Of a DNA stretch of 64,000 nt, positions 18,590 to 29,194 are shown piece by piece. The notes beneath the pieces are model-generated. The model was not told the DNA's origin. It saw only the letters and a program-made list of their open reading frames with translations, and did not search any database. Each line of letters opens with the position of its first letter. Position 1 is the stretch's first letter. Made by a program: the position numbers and the translations under genes. Origin of the DNA: Bacteroidota bacterium (GTDB taxonomy: Bacteria; Bacteroidota; Bacteroidia; AKYH767-A; OLB10); NCBI GenBank assembly GCA_016714535.1, contig JADKDR010000004.1, positions 186,001 through 250,000 on the forward strand, given 5' to 3'.

Positions 18590-19798
18590 TTATTTAAGCG
18601 AATAATTGATGCCAATTGCAAATGCATTGATAATGGTTTTGTAACTGCCACTAAAGTTGGCATCTTTATATGTACCCTGACGCTCCTTTAAGCTTTCGTA
18701 TACATAAGCTAAATCCACACTAAGCTTGTCATTAATGCGGTATCCTGCTCCAAGCGAAATAGCACTTTTATCGGCATCAGGCAATTCGGGACTTACAAAC
18801 CCATCCTGAACAGGTGATTTATCAGTACTGAATCCTGCACGGATATCAATTTTTTCTTTAAGTGTATACTGCGCCCCAATACGAATAGCTCCGGTACTTT
18901 TATAATTGCGTTCGTTACGCGAGTCAAGTTCCGGATGGTCAGGAAAAAGAAAGTTTAGCGAATCATATGAGTTCCATCCGGTAAAGTCATATCCTGCCGT
19001 TACCATGATGTTGCTTTTAATTTTATATGAAACACCAAAACTAATTACGGATGGCAAATCGAGTTCGCTGGTAAAGGTTGTTGAAGCAGGCAATGTGCTG
19101 CTTAATGAGGTTGGTATGCCAGTAAGTGTGGCATCGCCATCCTTTAGTTTTACATTAACCCCTGAGCGATAACAAAGGCCTACACTTATCTTATCATTTG
19201 GCTTTACAAATACACCAATGTTATAACCAACTCCGTTTCCACCACCTTCGAGCTTCACATTGATATCGTCATTAATTGGCTGAGCAGCCCTGCGCACGGT
19301 TGCATGGCCTGTGGCAAATACAAAGCCTGCACCTATCCCAATTTTGTCATTAAATTGATAACCTACAGAAGGCTGAATATAAAAAGTAGCAAGAGCTACT
19401 TCCTGCGAAACATAACGACCTTCCCAATCATCTGCCCATTTACTGCCAAGTCCATATGGATTATTAACGCTTAAACCAACCGATAGGTTGTTCAGTTTAT
19501 AAACGCCATAAAGCTGAATGGGAGTGAAGGTCTGTTTCTCCATATCAATATTACCACTATAGGGGCTCAGATATGATGCCTTGGGCATAATGAAGGTAGT
19601 ACCTGCAGTAAACATGCTTTTGCTTAGCAAACTCATGCCTCCTGGGTTGAAAAATACGGTAGAAGCATCATTGCCAACACCAACAAAGGTGCTACCCATT
19701 GCTAATGATTTTACTCCCTGAGTGTTGATTTGAAAACCACCTGCCGAGGCACTGATGGGAATCATGGCCATCAAGGCAAATTTTTTAAAATTAATCAT
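18590..19798 (-). CDS. FadL/TodX-type outer membrane channel (OMPP1 family)
   Basis: An outer-membrane beta-barrel of 402 residues for uptake of hydrophobic compounds. The signal peptide is MINFKKFALMAMIPISASA. The mature N-terminus GGFQINTQGVKSLAMGSTFVG is the plug/hatch signature of the FadL family, followed by the NPG motif (FFNPGGMSLL). Amphipathic beta strands alternate to the C-terminus (INAFAIGINYSLK), which ends as barrel proteins do. The substrate, fatty acid or hydrocarbon, is not readable from sequence. It is the first gene of a two-gene unit with the GDSL lipoprotein. Confidence 0.9.
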   Translation of the reverse strand: MINFKKFALMAMIPISASAGGFQINTQGVKSLAMGSTFVGVGNDASTVFFNPGGMSLLSKSMFTAGTTFIMPKASYLSPYSGNIDMEKQTFTPIQLYGVYKLNNLSVGLSVNNPYGLGSKWADDWEGRYVSQEVALATFYIQPSVGYQFNDKIGIGAGFVFATGHATVRRAAQPINDDINVKLEGGGNGVGYNIGVFVKPNDKISVGLCYRSGVNVKLKDGDATLTGIPTSLSSTLPASTTFTSELDLPSVISFGVSYKIKSNIMVTAGYDFTGWNSYDSLNFLFPDHPELDSRNERNYKSTGAIRIGAQYTLKEKIDIRAGFSTDKSPVQDGFVSPELPDADKSAISLGAGYRINDKLSVDLAYVYESLKERQGTYKDANFSGSYKTIINAFAIGINYSLK

Positions 19799-20000
19799 CG
19801 TTACTTATTTAATATTAATCGTTTAGAATTTTTAGAATGAGAAGCGTGAGGAATCAAAAGGGCTTCAAATATAATAATCGGATTAATTATATCAACAAAA
19901 ACTTAGGCAAATATTTCTAATACATTGGCAAAAAGGACATATTATATACAACGCCAACAAAATCGCGTTACAAAAAATCTAACTGGCTTATCATATAAAT

Positions 20001-20029
20001 AGGGCGCAAAGGCTTTGCCTTTGCGTCCT
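20001..20029 (-). terminator. Hairpin after the DUF3127 gene (possible terminator)
   Basis: AGGGCGCAAAGGC pairs with GCCTTTGCGTCCT (13 bp with one G-U, loop TTT). It lies 36 nt after the stop of the minus-strand DUF3127 gene. No strong U-tract follows, so termination is likely but not certain. Confidence 0.55.
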
Positions 20030-20064
20030 ATATGCGAAAACTAAATTAATTACCAGCGAATCTA

Positions 20065-20445
20065 TTAAAAAGGTAAATCATCATCAGCACCTGAAGCAGG
20101 AAGCGGTGCGTTTATCGGTTGTGGTTGGCTATTATTTTCTTCAGGTGCCACATTGCTTGCACTTTCGCTGCTACCGGCTTGCACACGCCATGCGCGTAAC
20201 TCGGTAAAATAACGACCATTGTATTCACGGCTTTCTGCATTGAATGATACAGTAACCTGATCTCCCGGATTTAATCGTTGTATGATGTCCGATTTGTCGC
20301 CCCATAGTGTGAATGCTACTTGTTTGGGATATTGCCCATCAATGTATTCGATAAGAAATTCTGCCTTTTTCCAGGGGCCGTTTTTGCCTTCGCCTGTAAC
20401 TGTGCCAACATGTTTAATGTACTTGCCACTAACGTCTAATGCCAT
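20065..20445 (-). CDS. DUF3127 family OB-fold-like protein with SSB-like acidic tail
   Basis: A protein of 126 residues from the ATG at 20445. The frame is open to 20502, but MALDVSGKYIKHVG is the family N-terminus and A-rich sequence precedes it. Family DUF3127 is widespread in Bacteroidota and resembles an OB fold: short strands with the pattern KAEFLIEYIDGQYPKQVAFTLWG and VTVSFNAESREYNGRYFTELRAWRV. The low-complexity linker and the end DDDLPF copy the C-terminal tail of single-stranded DNA-binding protein, which recruits repair partners. A single-strand-binding or repair-linked role is therefore inferred but untested. Confidence 0.85.
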   Translation of the reverse strand: MALDVSGKYIKHVGTVTGEGKNGPWKKAEFLIEYIDGQYPKQVAFTLWGDKSDIIQRLNPGDQVTVSFNAESREYNGRYFTELRAWRVQAGSSESASNVAPEENNSQPQPINAPLPASGADDDLPF

Positions 20446-20685
20446 TGTTTTATTTATTTTAATTTTTTTCAAAAATATAAAATGAACCTGTTTGTTTATC
20501 ATGTTTTTATAATTTGTTAAAAAAATTTCCGACTCACCTAAATGGTAGTATGTGCTGCTTAATAAATTCTAACAAACCACATAGTTTGGGGGTATATGAG
20601 GTATTATTTATATCAAATGGCTACGACTGTATAATAGAACTACAAATTAATATGAACATGACTCCCTTCAATATGATTGAAAGGC

Positions 20686-20715
20686 TTGTGTGTTAGAGTA
20701 AAAAACCTACTTTCG
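20686..20715 (+). promoter_or_regulatory. Probable promoter of dut
   Basis: TTG at 20686-20688 and TACTTTCG at 20708-20715 (one mismatch to TAnnTTTG) are 19 bp apart. The dut ATG follows at 20731. Confidence 0.5.
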
Positions 20716-20730
20716 CGCGCTGAAAAAAAA

Positions 20731-21165
20731 ATGACAGTAACTGTAGTAAATAAAAGCATGCATTCTTTACCGGGCTACGAGACAGCTCAATCGGCCGGTA
20801 TGGATTTGCGGGCAAGCATAAGTGCTACTATCGTGCTGGCACCACTGCAACGGATACTGGTAGGTACAGGGTTATACATCCAATTGCCGGCAGGTACCGA
20901 AGCGCAGGTAAGACCGCGTAGCGGCCTGGCTTACAAAAACGGAATAACGGTGCTTAACGCGCCCGGCACCATAGATGCCGACTACCGTGGCGAAATTAAA
21001 GTGATGCTTATAAACCTTAGCACCGAGCCCTTCGAAATAAATAATGGTGACCGTATTGCACAACTGGTGGTTGCAAAGCACGAGCGTGTGCAATGGAATC
21101 TGACCGAATCGCTCGAAGAATCGGAACGTGGGGCTGGTGGTTTTGGAAGCACCGGTAAGAATTGA
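20731..21165 (+). CDS. dut: Deoxyuridine 5'-triphosphate nucleotidohydrolase (dUTPase)
   Basis: Hydrolyses dUTP to dUMP and pyrophosphate, keeping uracil out of DNA and supplying thymidylate synthesis. The homotrimeric type has 144 residues. All five motifs are present: AGMDLRA (1), RPRSGLA (2), NAPGTIDADYRGEI (3), GDRIAQLVV (4) and RGAGGFGSTG (5). The frame extends upstream to a TTG at 20677, but that lies in the promoter area. MTVTVVNKSMHSLPGYETAQSAG is the family N-terminus. A sugar nucleotidyltransferase gene follows after 31 bp on the same strand. Confidence 0.96.
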   Translation: MTVTVVNKSMHSLPGYETAQSAGMDLRASISATIVLAPLQRILVGTGLYIQLPAGTEAQVRPRSGLAYKNGITVLNAPGTIDADYRGEIKVMLINLSTEPFEINNGDRIAQLVVAKHERVQWNLTESLEESERGAGGFGSTGKN

Positions 21166-21196
21166 ATTTTATCATAACTAATAATAGAGGATAGCA

Positions 21197-22198
21197 ATGA
21201 AGATTATTGTACCAATGGCAGGCATGGGCAAGCGTATGCGCCCACACACGTTAACAGTTCCTAAACCCTTAATACCGGTGGCAGGCAAGCCCATAGTGCA
21301 ACACCTGATGGAAGATATTGTAAAGGTATGCCCCGAAAAGGTGGATGAGATAGCCTATGTAATAGGACGCTTTGGCGATGAGGCAGAAAAAAATCTGGTG
21401 GCCATAGCCGAATCGTTGGATGCTAAGGGGACCATACATTATCAGGATACTCCTTTGGGAACCGCTCATGCGATATTGTGTGCCGAAAGCGCTCTTACCG
21501 GAAAGGTAATAATCGCCTTTGCCGATACCCTGTTTGCTACCGATGCCAATATAGATGCCAATAGCGATGGTACCATTTGGGTAAAACAAATAGAAGACCC
21601 TCGTCAGTTTGGTGTAGTAAAATTGAATAGTGAAGGAGTAATTACCGACTTTGTTGAGAAACCACCGACCTTTGTATCTGACCTAGCCATCATTGGTATA
21701 TATTATTTTAAAGATGGAGACAATCTGAAAGCCGAATTAAAATACCTGATAGATAACGACATCAAAGACAAAGGCGAGTACCAAATAACCAATGCCATGG
21801 AAAACATGAAAAACAAAGGGCTTAAACTGGTTCCGGGTAAAGTAACCGAGTGGCTCGACTGTGGCAACAAAGATGCTACTGTATATACCAACAAGCGGGT
21901 GCTCGAAATAAAATATCCCAAAAATAATATTGCAGCAACGGTGCAAAGCGTAAACTCGGTAATCATACCACCATGCTTTATTGGCGAAAATGTTATACTT
22001 GAAAATTCTATCATAGGGCCACATGCCAGTTTAGGCGCAGGCTGCAAAATTTTCAATACCCAATTACGCAACAGCATCATTCAAACTAACACCAACCTTA
22101 TAGATGCCCAAATAGACAATTCGATGGTAGGCAACTATTGTGAGTATAAAGGCAAATTGCAAGAGCTAAGCATGGGTGATTACAGCACAAAAGCGTAA
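21197..22198 (+). CDS. Sugar-phosphate nucleotidyltransferase
   Basis: A protein of 333 residues of the RmlA/GlmU-type NTP transferase family, activating a sugar phosphate to an NDP-sugar for envelope polysaccharide synthesis. The N-terminal pyrophosphorylase domain has the loop MAGMGKRMRPHTLTVPKPLIPVAG (GxGxRx...PKP-P) and the metal-binding segment FADTLF. The C-terminal 70 residues form a short left-handed beta-helix with hexapeptide-like repeats (ENVILENSIIGPHASLGAGCKI). The base and sugar used are not certain; glucose-1-phosphate or GlcNAc-1-phosphate are likely. A GAGG-like Shine-Dalgarno lies 7 nt before the ATG. It probably forms an operon with dut. Confidence 0.9.
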   Translation: MKIIVPMAGMGKRMRPHTLTVPKPLIPVAGKPIVQHLMEDIVKVCPEKVDEIAYVIGRFGDEAEKNLVAIAESLDAKGTIHYQDTPLGTAHAILCAESALTGKVIIAFADTLFATDANIDANSDGTIWVKQIEDPRQFGVVKLNSEGVITDFVEKPPTFVSDLAIIGIYYFKDGDNLKAELKYLIDNDIKDKGEYQITNAMENMKNKGLKLVPGKVTEWLDCGNKDATVYTNKRVLEIKYPKNNIAATVQSVNSVIIPPCFIGENVILENSIIGPHASLGAGCKIFNTQLRNSIIQTNTNLIDAQIDNSMVGNYCEYKGKLQELSMGDYSTKA

Positions 22199-22276
22199 TT
22201 GCTTTTTATTTCACTGCCATTTTTCGAATTCGATATTAGTGATGGTATAAGGTGATAGTTAACAAACACCTTCATC

Positions 22277-22299
22277 AGGGCATTTTATTTTTATGCCCT
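22277..22299 (+). terminator. Weak hairpin after the nucleotidyltransferase gene
   Basis: AGGGCAT pairs with ATGCCCT around a T-rich loop, 78 nt after the stop. There is no long U-tract, so it is only a candidate terminator. Confidence 0.35.
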
Positions 22300-22384
22300 T
22301 TACACTCGCCCCATATAATGGTATATAACTGATTTTTTTTGTGAAGTTCTGATTGAACTCATTTACAGGAATTTAAAATTGAGC

Positions 22385-22392
22385 TACATTTG
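22385..22392 (+). promoter_or_regulatory. -7 box TACATTTG for the small membrane protein gene
   Basis: A full match to TAnnTTTG, 19 nt upstream of the ATG at 22412. A weak TTTA lies 19 bp upstream as a -33 candidate. It argues against the in-frame TTG at 22379 as the start. Confidence 0.55.
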
Positions 22393-22411
22393 TATAAAAA
22401 CTCGAAGTAGC

Positions 22412-22807
22412 ATGACAAAGAAAATAGTTATAAGAAATATTTCACTTGGTTTAATCTCCTGGCTAATTCCTTATTGCGCCTCGTTTCTATTTTTTAAGCC
22501 CGGTGGCGACTTGCTTGTGCCCTACAGCACTTTTAAAGCAAGCATTATGGTGATTGGTGTTGTATCAGGATGTTTTCTTTTATTTCAGTTTTTTAAAGTT
22601 GTATCTCATGATTATGTTCGAAATGGAATAATTGTAGGGATATCATGGTTTGTTATAAATATTCTGCTCGATGTTCTGTTTCTCCTACCAATAACCAAGA
22701 CTACTTTTGGAGAGTACTTTATGTCTATTGGTCTGGGTTATTTCTCTATTCCTCCTATCAGCATGGTAATTGGATTTTTATTAAACAAGAAACTAACAGC
22801 CTCATAA
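22412..22807 (+). CDS. Small four-helix membrane protein
   Basis: A protein of 131 residues with four predicted transmembrane helices at about 10-28, 44-62, 70-92 and 105-125. A short basic N-terminus (MTKKIVIRN) and a basic tail (NKKLTAS) point into the cytoplasm. I do not recognise the family, and nothing indicates a ligand or enzyme activity. The start at 22412 is preferred over the upstream TTG because a -7 promoter box lies in between. The gene stands alone between the nucleotidyltransferase and the alpha-toroid gene. Confidence 0.65.
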   Translation: MTKKIVIRNISLGLISWLIPYCASFLFFKPGGDLLVPYSTFKASIMVIGVVSGCFLLFQFFKVVSHDYVRNGIIVGISWFVINILLDVLFLLPITKTTFGEYFMSIGLGYFSIPPISMVIGFLLNKKLTAS

Positions 22808-22955
22808 GGATGATTGTTGTTGCCTTATAAGGTAATGGTTATTAGTAATTCTTAGGATAAAGCAACCACTATTCACTTATTAAACTGGTTACGAAACAAG
22901 ATTTTTTTAAGCGAATGGTGTTTTTTTTTAGCAATGTGATTTCCAAAATTGCACT

Positions 22956-22991
22956 TACATTTGTGTAGCAAACTGCCCTCCTATACCTTTA
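22956..22991 (+). promoter_or_regulatory. Promoter region of the alpha-toroid gene
   Basis: Two readings are possible: TTTG 22960-22963 with TACCTTTA 22984-22991 (20 bp spacing, last base of the -7 mismatched), or TACATTTG 22956-22963 acting itself as a -7 box. The gene starts at 23016. Confidence 0.4.
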
Positions 22992-23015
22992 TATAAAACA
23001 AACCTCTTCAATTGA

Positions 23016-23963
23016 ATGAATGATCAGCAAATAATAGCATGGCTACTCGAAGGTGATGTAGCAATTCAATATCAGGTGTGGCGCGACTTATTGGGTAAAG
23101 ACAAAAAAAATCTACAATCACGAATAGAAACAGAAGGTTGGGGAAAAAAAATATTAGCACAGCGAAAACCCGAAGGTCATTGGGGCGACAGATTTTATCA
23201 GCCTAAATGGATAAGCACACATTATACATTGCTCGACTTGCGCAACTTAAATCTCCCCCCTGACAATGCAATGGTTAAAGATTCGATTGCCAATGTTTTA
23301 CAAAACGATATAGCTTATGATGGAGGAATCAGACTAGGGCCATCAACCGATGAGCATAGTGATGTATGTGTAAATGCTATGTTCCTTAATTATGCCTCTT
23401 ATTTTGAAACACCCGAAAAAAAACTGCACTCCATTGTTAACAGCATATTAAATGAGCTAATGCCGGACGGAGGTTTTAACTGCCGCACTGCACGATCAGG
23501 CTCAAAACACAGTTCGCTACATAGCACCATTTCGGTTCTTGAGGGATTTGCTGAATTTCAAAAAGCCGGTTATACTTACCGTAAAGAAAACATTAAAAGC
23601 GCAATCAGAAGTTCGATAGAATTCCTTTTATTGCATCAATTATTTATTTCAGATCATACGGGCGAAGTTATTAAAAAAGACTTTTTACGGTTTACTTATC
23701 CCTGCCGGTGGAAATATGACATCATGCGTGCACTTGATTTCTTTCAATACGCAGGTATTATTTGGGATAGCCGGATGGAAGCAAGTATGCAGGTGATTAA
23801 GGAAAAAAGAAACCGTGATAATACCTGGAATAATTCTGCTGCGCATGCCGGGCAAGTTCATGTTACTATGGAAAAAGCAGGTAACCCCGGTAGATGGAAT
23901 ACCTTGCGTGCCTTGCGAATACTAATAAAATATAACGGCAATGATATGCGAATACGCACCTAG
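23016..23963 (+). CDS. Prenyltransferase/squalene-cyclase-like alpha-toroid protein
   Basis: A protein of 315 residues with helical repeats of the alpha/alpha toroid type seen in terpenoid cyclases and protein prenyltransferase beta subunits. Repeat cues are GHWGDRFYQPKWISTHYTLLDL, GGIRLG, LMPDGGFNCR and the closing NPGRWNTLRALRIL. The QW-like G-x-W elements are few and the DXDD cyclase motif is not seen, so a cyclase activity is not supported. Similar proteins are annotated as prenyltransferases only by fold. The downstream DUF4231 gene (47 bp away) is on the same strand and may be co-transcribed. Confidence 0.75.
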   Translation: MNDQQIIAWLLEGDVAIQYQVWRDLLGKDKKNLQSRIETEGWGKKILAQRKPEGHWGDRFYQPKWISTHYTLLDLRNLNLPPDNAMVKDSIANVLQNDIAYDGGIRLGPSTDEHSDVCVNAMFLNYASYFETPEKKLHSIVNSILNELMPDGGFNCRTARSGSKHSSLHSTISVLEGFAEFQKAGYTYRKENIKSAIRSSIEFLLLHQLFISDHTGEVIKKDFLRFTYPCRWKYDIMRALDFFQYAGIIWDSRMEASMQVIKEKRNRDNTWNNSAAHAGQVHVTMEKAGNPGRWNTLRALRILIKYNGNDMRIRT

Positions 23964-24010
23964 TTGCTAAATAATAATTCCTAACCTAAAACATTATAGA
24001 CTTTAAATCA

Positions 24011-24478
24011 ATGAGCGAAGAAGAGTATTTTGAAAAACGCGTTAAAGACCAAATTGATTGGTATGGCAAAAAAAGTGCATGGAATAAGACATGGTTTATG
24101 CGCTTAAAAATTTCTGAAACTGTACTTGCCTTGCTTATTCCACTTTTAACGGGGTATATAGGCATAACTGAAAATCCTATTTCTATTAAATTTATTGTTG
24201 GTGCCATTGGAGTGGCCGTTGCTGCTATGGCCAATTTAATAACGTTATTTAAGTTTCAGGAAAACTGGATTGAATACCGCACAACAGTAGAATCATTGAT
24301 ACATGAAAAATTCCTTTATGTAACCAAAGCCGGTCCATATAAGGACGATTCAACTTTTCCAATGTTTGTGGAGCGCTTCGAAAGTTTTCTGGCAAAAGAA
24401 AATGCCAAGTGGGCCTCCTATATTAAAACCCAAAAAGAAGAAAAGCCTAAAACAGTTGCTGGTGCAGATAAAAAGTAA
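24011..24478 (+). CDS. DUF4231 (SLATT-like) two-helix membrane protein
   Basis: A protein of 155 residues. Layout: charged N-terminal helix (1-33), two transmembrane helices (about 36-53 and 58-80), then a long amphipathic C-terminal helix with FQENWIEYRTTVESLIHEKFLY, and a Lys-rich tail. This is the DUF4231 pattern, related to the SLATT membrane domains, which are predicted pore-forming effectors in prokaryotic conflict systems. No nucleotide-sensor partner gene is visible beside it, so the effector role is only inferred. The gene lies 47 bp behind the alpha-toroid gene. Confidence 0.75.
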   Translation: MSEEEYFEKRVKDQIDWYGKKSAWNKTWFMRLKISETVLALLIPLLTGYIGITENPISIKFIVGAIGVAVAAMANLITLFKFQENWIEYRTTVESLIHEKFLYVTKAGPYKDDSTFPMFVERFESFLAKENAKWASYIKTQKEEKPKTVAGADKK

Positions 24479-24750
24479 TGGTGCGGGCCATTACCCTATT
24501 CGAAAGATTAACAACAGCGAGAATTACACTAGGTGTAAGTAGCAATTGTTGTATCGGGTCTGCAATTTCGAGAGTAGCTCTTAAGGGTATATATTACTTT
24601 CAAACGCGAAACATAAAGGCGTTTTTAACATCGTAATCATCCCTCCGAAACAGGCATTATCCCTGATACTTATCACTCAACATTGTTGCTCATGTTCCTA
24701 TTATTCGCATAATTGTTTAAACTATTGGCAACAAAACTTGTTGTAGGAGT

Positions 24751-25443
24751 ATGAAAAATTATTTGATTATAGGCCACAGCAGTGGCATAGGCGCTTCGCT
24801 TTCCGGCATGCTTGCAACACAACATCAAGTTTATGGCACCTATTTTTCTCATCCTGTTTCGAATAACAATAACCATATATCTTCTCATTACCTTACTGTA
24901 CTTGATAAAGAACCTGATCTTTCATTTTTGCCTGATTGTCTGGATGGACTTGCCTATTGTGTAGGAGCCATTAACCTAAAGCCGTTTGCACGCATAAAGG
25001 AAGAAGACTTTATTAATGATTACAAGTTACAGGTTACAGGTGCAATTAAAGTTATTCAATCGTGTTTGCCAGCTCTTAAGAAAAGCGATACTGCATCCAT
25101 CGTATTGTTTAGTACTGTGGCAGTAACCATGGGTTTTAATTTTCATAGCATGGTGAGCGCAAGTAAGGGCGCTGTAGAGGGGCTAACCAAAGCATTATCA
25201 GCAGAGTTGGCGCCATCCATACGAGTTAACTGCATAGCACCATCCATCACACAAACTCCGCTTGCCGCCAGTTTATTAAGCACACCTGAAAAAATAGAAG
25301 CCAATGCCCAACGACATCCGTTAAAGAAAATTGGAGCCCCTGCAGATATTGCAGGCATGGCCGCATTCTTACTAACTGAGGCAAGCAGCTGGATAACGGG
25401 TCAGGTGATTCATATTGATGGAGGAATAAGCAGCATTAAATAA
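24751..25443 (+). CDS. Short-chain dehydrogenase/reductase family protein lacking the catalytic Tyr
   Basis: A Rossmann-fold SDR of 230 residues. The dinucleotide loop GHSSGIG is at 8-14 and the C-terminal SSWITGQVIHIDGGISS is canonical. The catalytic Ser is present (FSTVA, Ser121) and Lys139 is in SASKGAVEGL, but the Tyr expected four residues before it is Val135 (V-S-A-S-K), so the classical YxxxK dyad is incomplete. Some Bacteroidota SDRs share this change. Substrate unknown. An SRPBCC gene follows after 6 bp and a flavin-reductase-like gene after that, suggesting one operon. An AGGAG-like sequence directly precedes the ATG. Confidence 0.88.
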   Translation: MKNYLIIGHSSGIGASLSGMLATQHQVYGTYFSHPVSNNNNHISSHYLTVLDKEPDLSFLPDCLDGLAYCVGAINLKPFARIKEEDFINDYKLQVTGAIKVIQSCLPALKKSDTASIVLFSTVAVTMGFNFHSMVSASKGAVEGLTKALSAELAPSIRVNCIAPSITQTPLAASLLSTPEKIEANAQRHPLKKIGAPADIAGMAAFLLTEASSWITGQVIHIDGGISSIK

Positions 25444-25449
25444 TATAGT

Positions 25450-25911
25450 ATGTATTATCAAAAAATTCAAACGCAAAAAGTACCTGCAAGCATTGACACA
25501 GTATGGGAATTTATCAGCAATCCAAATAACCTCAAAGAAATAACACCTGATTATATGAGCTTTAAAGTGACAAGCAATACGGGCGGGGCTCACATGTATG
25601 CAGGAATGATTATCACCTACATTGTAAAGCCCCTGCTTGGCATACCTATGAAATGGATGACCGAAATTACCCACGTACACGACAAAGAATATTTTGTTGA
25701 TGAACAACGAGTAGGCCCTTACAAAATGTGGCACCATCAACATAAGATTGAAGCAATAGAAAATGGAGTGCTTATGACCGACATTATTACGTACATACCC
25801 CCATTTGGTATTATTGGCAGAATTGCCAATAGCTTGTTCATTAAAAATCAGCTTGAACAAATTTTTAAATACAGGACAATTGCCGTTGAAAAAAAATTTG
25901 GCAAGTATTAG
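25450..25911 (+). CDS. SRPBCC (START/Bet v1-like) family protein
   Basis: A protein of 153 residues with the helix-grip fold of the SRPBCC superfamily: N-terminal strand and helix QKVPASIDTVWEFISNPNNLKEITPDYM, central strands ending in EQRVGPYKMWHHQH, and a long C-terminal helix (FIKNQLEQIFKYRTIAVEKKF). The GPY-MWHH part matches the branch found next to SDR and cryptochrome/photolyase genes in Bacteroidota. It probably binds a hydrophobic ligand; no enzyme activity is assured. The gene begins 6 bp after the SDR stop. Confidence 0.87.
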   Translation: MYYQKIQTQKVPASIDTVWEFISNPNNLKEITPDYMSFKVTSNTGGAHMYAGMIITYIVKPLLGIPMKWMTEITHVHDKEYFVDEQRVGPYKMWHHQHKIEAIENGVLMTDIITYIPPFGIIGRIANSLFIKNQLEQIFKYRTIAVEKKFGKY

Positions 25912-26085
25912 AGACCATTAACACCTCGTATTATGAATCTTTTAGGTTCGACTTTTTAGATAACCAGAGAGATTTTTGCAAATCCAATACAAGCACTGTT
26001 GTAAAAACCGAAGGATGATAATTTGAAAAGTCACCCTAAGAAAACAATTAGATAAATCTTAAACAGCACTTTCATCAATACCAAC

Positions 26086-26261
26086 ATGCAAAAACCATGG
26101 AACCTGATTAACTTACCTGTATATAGTTTAGCTACATCAACTAACGATAAAGCCAATTTTAATATCTGCACGTATGTTTCGGCAATAAGCATGACCCAAA
26201 AATTGTATGCGGTTGCTATATATTTAAATACACAAACACTTGCCAACGCTGACGCCTGCCC

Positions 26262-26262
<1 letters not shown>
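26086..26262 (+). pseudogene. Flavin reductase-like protein, N-terminal part only
   Basis: From the ATG, 57 codons read as the start of a flavin-reductase/FMN-binding split-barrel protein: MQKPWNLINLPVYSLATS, then NFNICTYVSAISMTQKLYAVAIYLNTQTLAN, a segment conserved in that family. The homology stops at about 26256-26262, where the homopolymer-rich stretch begins. The remaining 100 or more residues are missing. The frame stays open into Gly/Pro-rich nonsense to 26862. It is probably the third gene of the SDR-SRPBCC run. The gene may be whole in the organism if the following stretch is an assembly fault. Confidence 0.6.
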
Positions 26263-28311
<2,049 letters not shown>

Positions 28312-28327
28312 TATGACTCAATTTTCA

Positions 28328-28335
28328 TACATTTG
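28328..28335 (+). promoter_or_regulatory. -7 box TACATTTG upstream of the AraC regulator
   Basis: A full match to TAnnTTTG, 80 nt before the ATG at 28416. The -33 part would lie at the edge of the homopolymer-rich stretch and cannot be judged. Confidence 0.5.
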
Positions 28336-28415
28336 CCACCCCTAAAAAACAAAAATTGTTATATCAATTACCTATATGGTTTTTGCAATAATTTTTTTTG
28401 TTTGAGCAGCGCACT

Positions 28416-29153
28416 ATGGAGCAGATTAATGAATACATGCATATATCGTTGAATCCGAATGCGGATATCAAAAGCTCATTTTGTAACACCACACAAAATG
28501 AGGCTTATGTTAATTTGGTTTTTGGCTTATTTGCAAACGATTGTTTATTTGATATTGCTAATAATAACTATGAGTTTCGAATACGAATAGCTAAAGGATA
28601 CTTTGAAAAATACAACGAGTCCTTGGATATCAACATACATCATCAGAGTATATGTTGTAATACACAGTCAAAACTTTTAGACCTTGTAAATTGCTCCCTT
28701 ACAGGATTGCCCCGCAAGATTTTTATCGAAAGTGCGATCTTGTTTTTGCTTTATCAGGCACACAAAAATAATCTACTCTTTCAATTCAATTGCGATAGTT
28801 GTGCGATGATGAATAAAGCAACTGATGTAGAAAAAATTCAGCTTGCAAAAAAGTATATTCTCGATAATCTTTCGAGTAATCTGACCATTCCAAAAATTGC
28901 ATCAAACGTGGGCACCAATCAGTGTTATTTAAAAAAGGGGTTTAAAGATATTTACAATCAAACCATTTTCGATTTTGTTCAGGAGAACAGGATGCAAAAA
29001 GCTAAACATTTATTACAGGGGGTTAATCCAAATATTACTTCTATAGCCATGGATGTAGGTTATTCATCACTTAGTAGTTTTAGTCAGGCGTATAAAAATT
29101 ATTTTGGCATTTCGCCTACCGACCATTTCCGTGTGATTATTTCCAAAAACTAA
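28416..29153 (+). CDS. AraC family transcriptional regulator (PchR-like)
   Basis: A DNA-binding regulator of 245 residues. The C-terminal 100 residues carry the two AraC helix-turn-helix units: LTIPKIASNVGTNQCYLKKGFKDIY and ITSIAMDVGYSSLSSFSQAYKNYFGISPTDHF. The N-terminal part is poorly conserved, as in siderophore-sensing PchR types, and has Cys residues (e.g. SICCNTQS). It lies 80 bp upstream of a FecA-like TonB-dependent receptor on the same strand, which suggests it controls that gene in response to the imported ligand. The frame is open to a TTG at 28398; the ATG at 28416 is preferred. Confidence 0.88.
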   Translation: MEQINEYMHISLNPNADIKSSFCNTTQNEAYVNLVFGLFANDCLFDIANNNYEFRIRIAKGYFEKYNESLDINIHHQSICCNTQSKLLDLVNCSLTGLPRKIFIESAILFLLYQAHKNNLLFQFNCDSCAMMNKATDVEKIQLAKKYILDNLSSNLTIPKIASNVGTNQCYLKKGFKDIYNQTIFDFVQENRMQKAKHLLQGVNPNITSIAMDVGYSSLSSFSQAYKNYFGISPTDHFRVIISKN

Positions 29154-29194
29154 AACTCTTTTTCGTCTTACTAAAACTTGTCAATTCTATTTAG

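Noticed and set aside
23016..23963. Squalene/terpene cyclase activity for the alpha-toroid protein
   Set aside because: The DXDD motif and the full set of QW repeats are not present; only the fold is supported.
28398..28415. TTG start for the AraC regulator
   Set aside because: An ATG six codons later is the better start; the extension adds nothing conserved.
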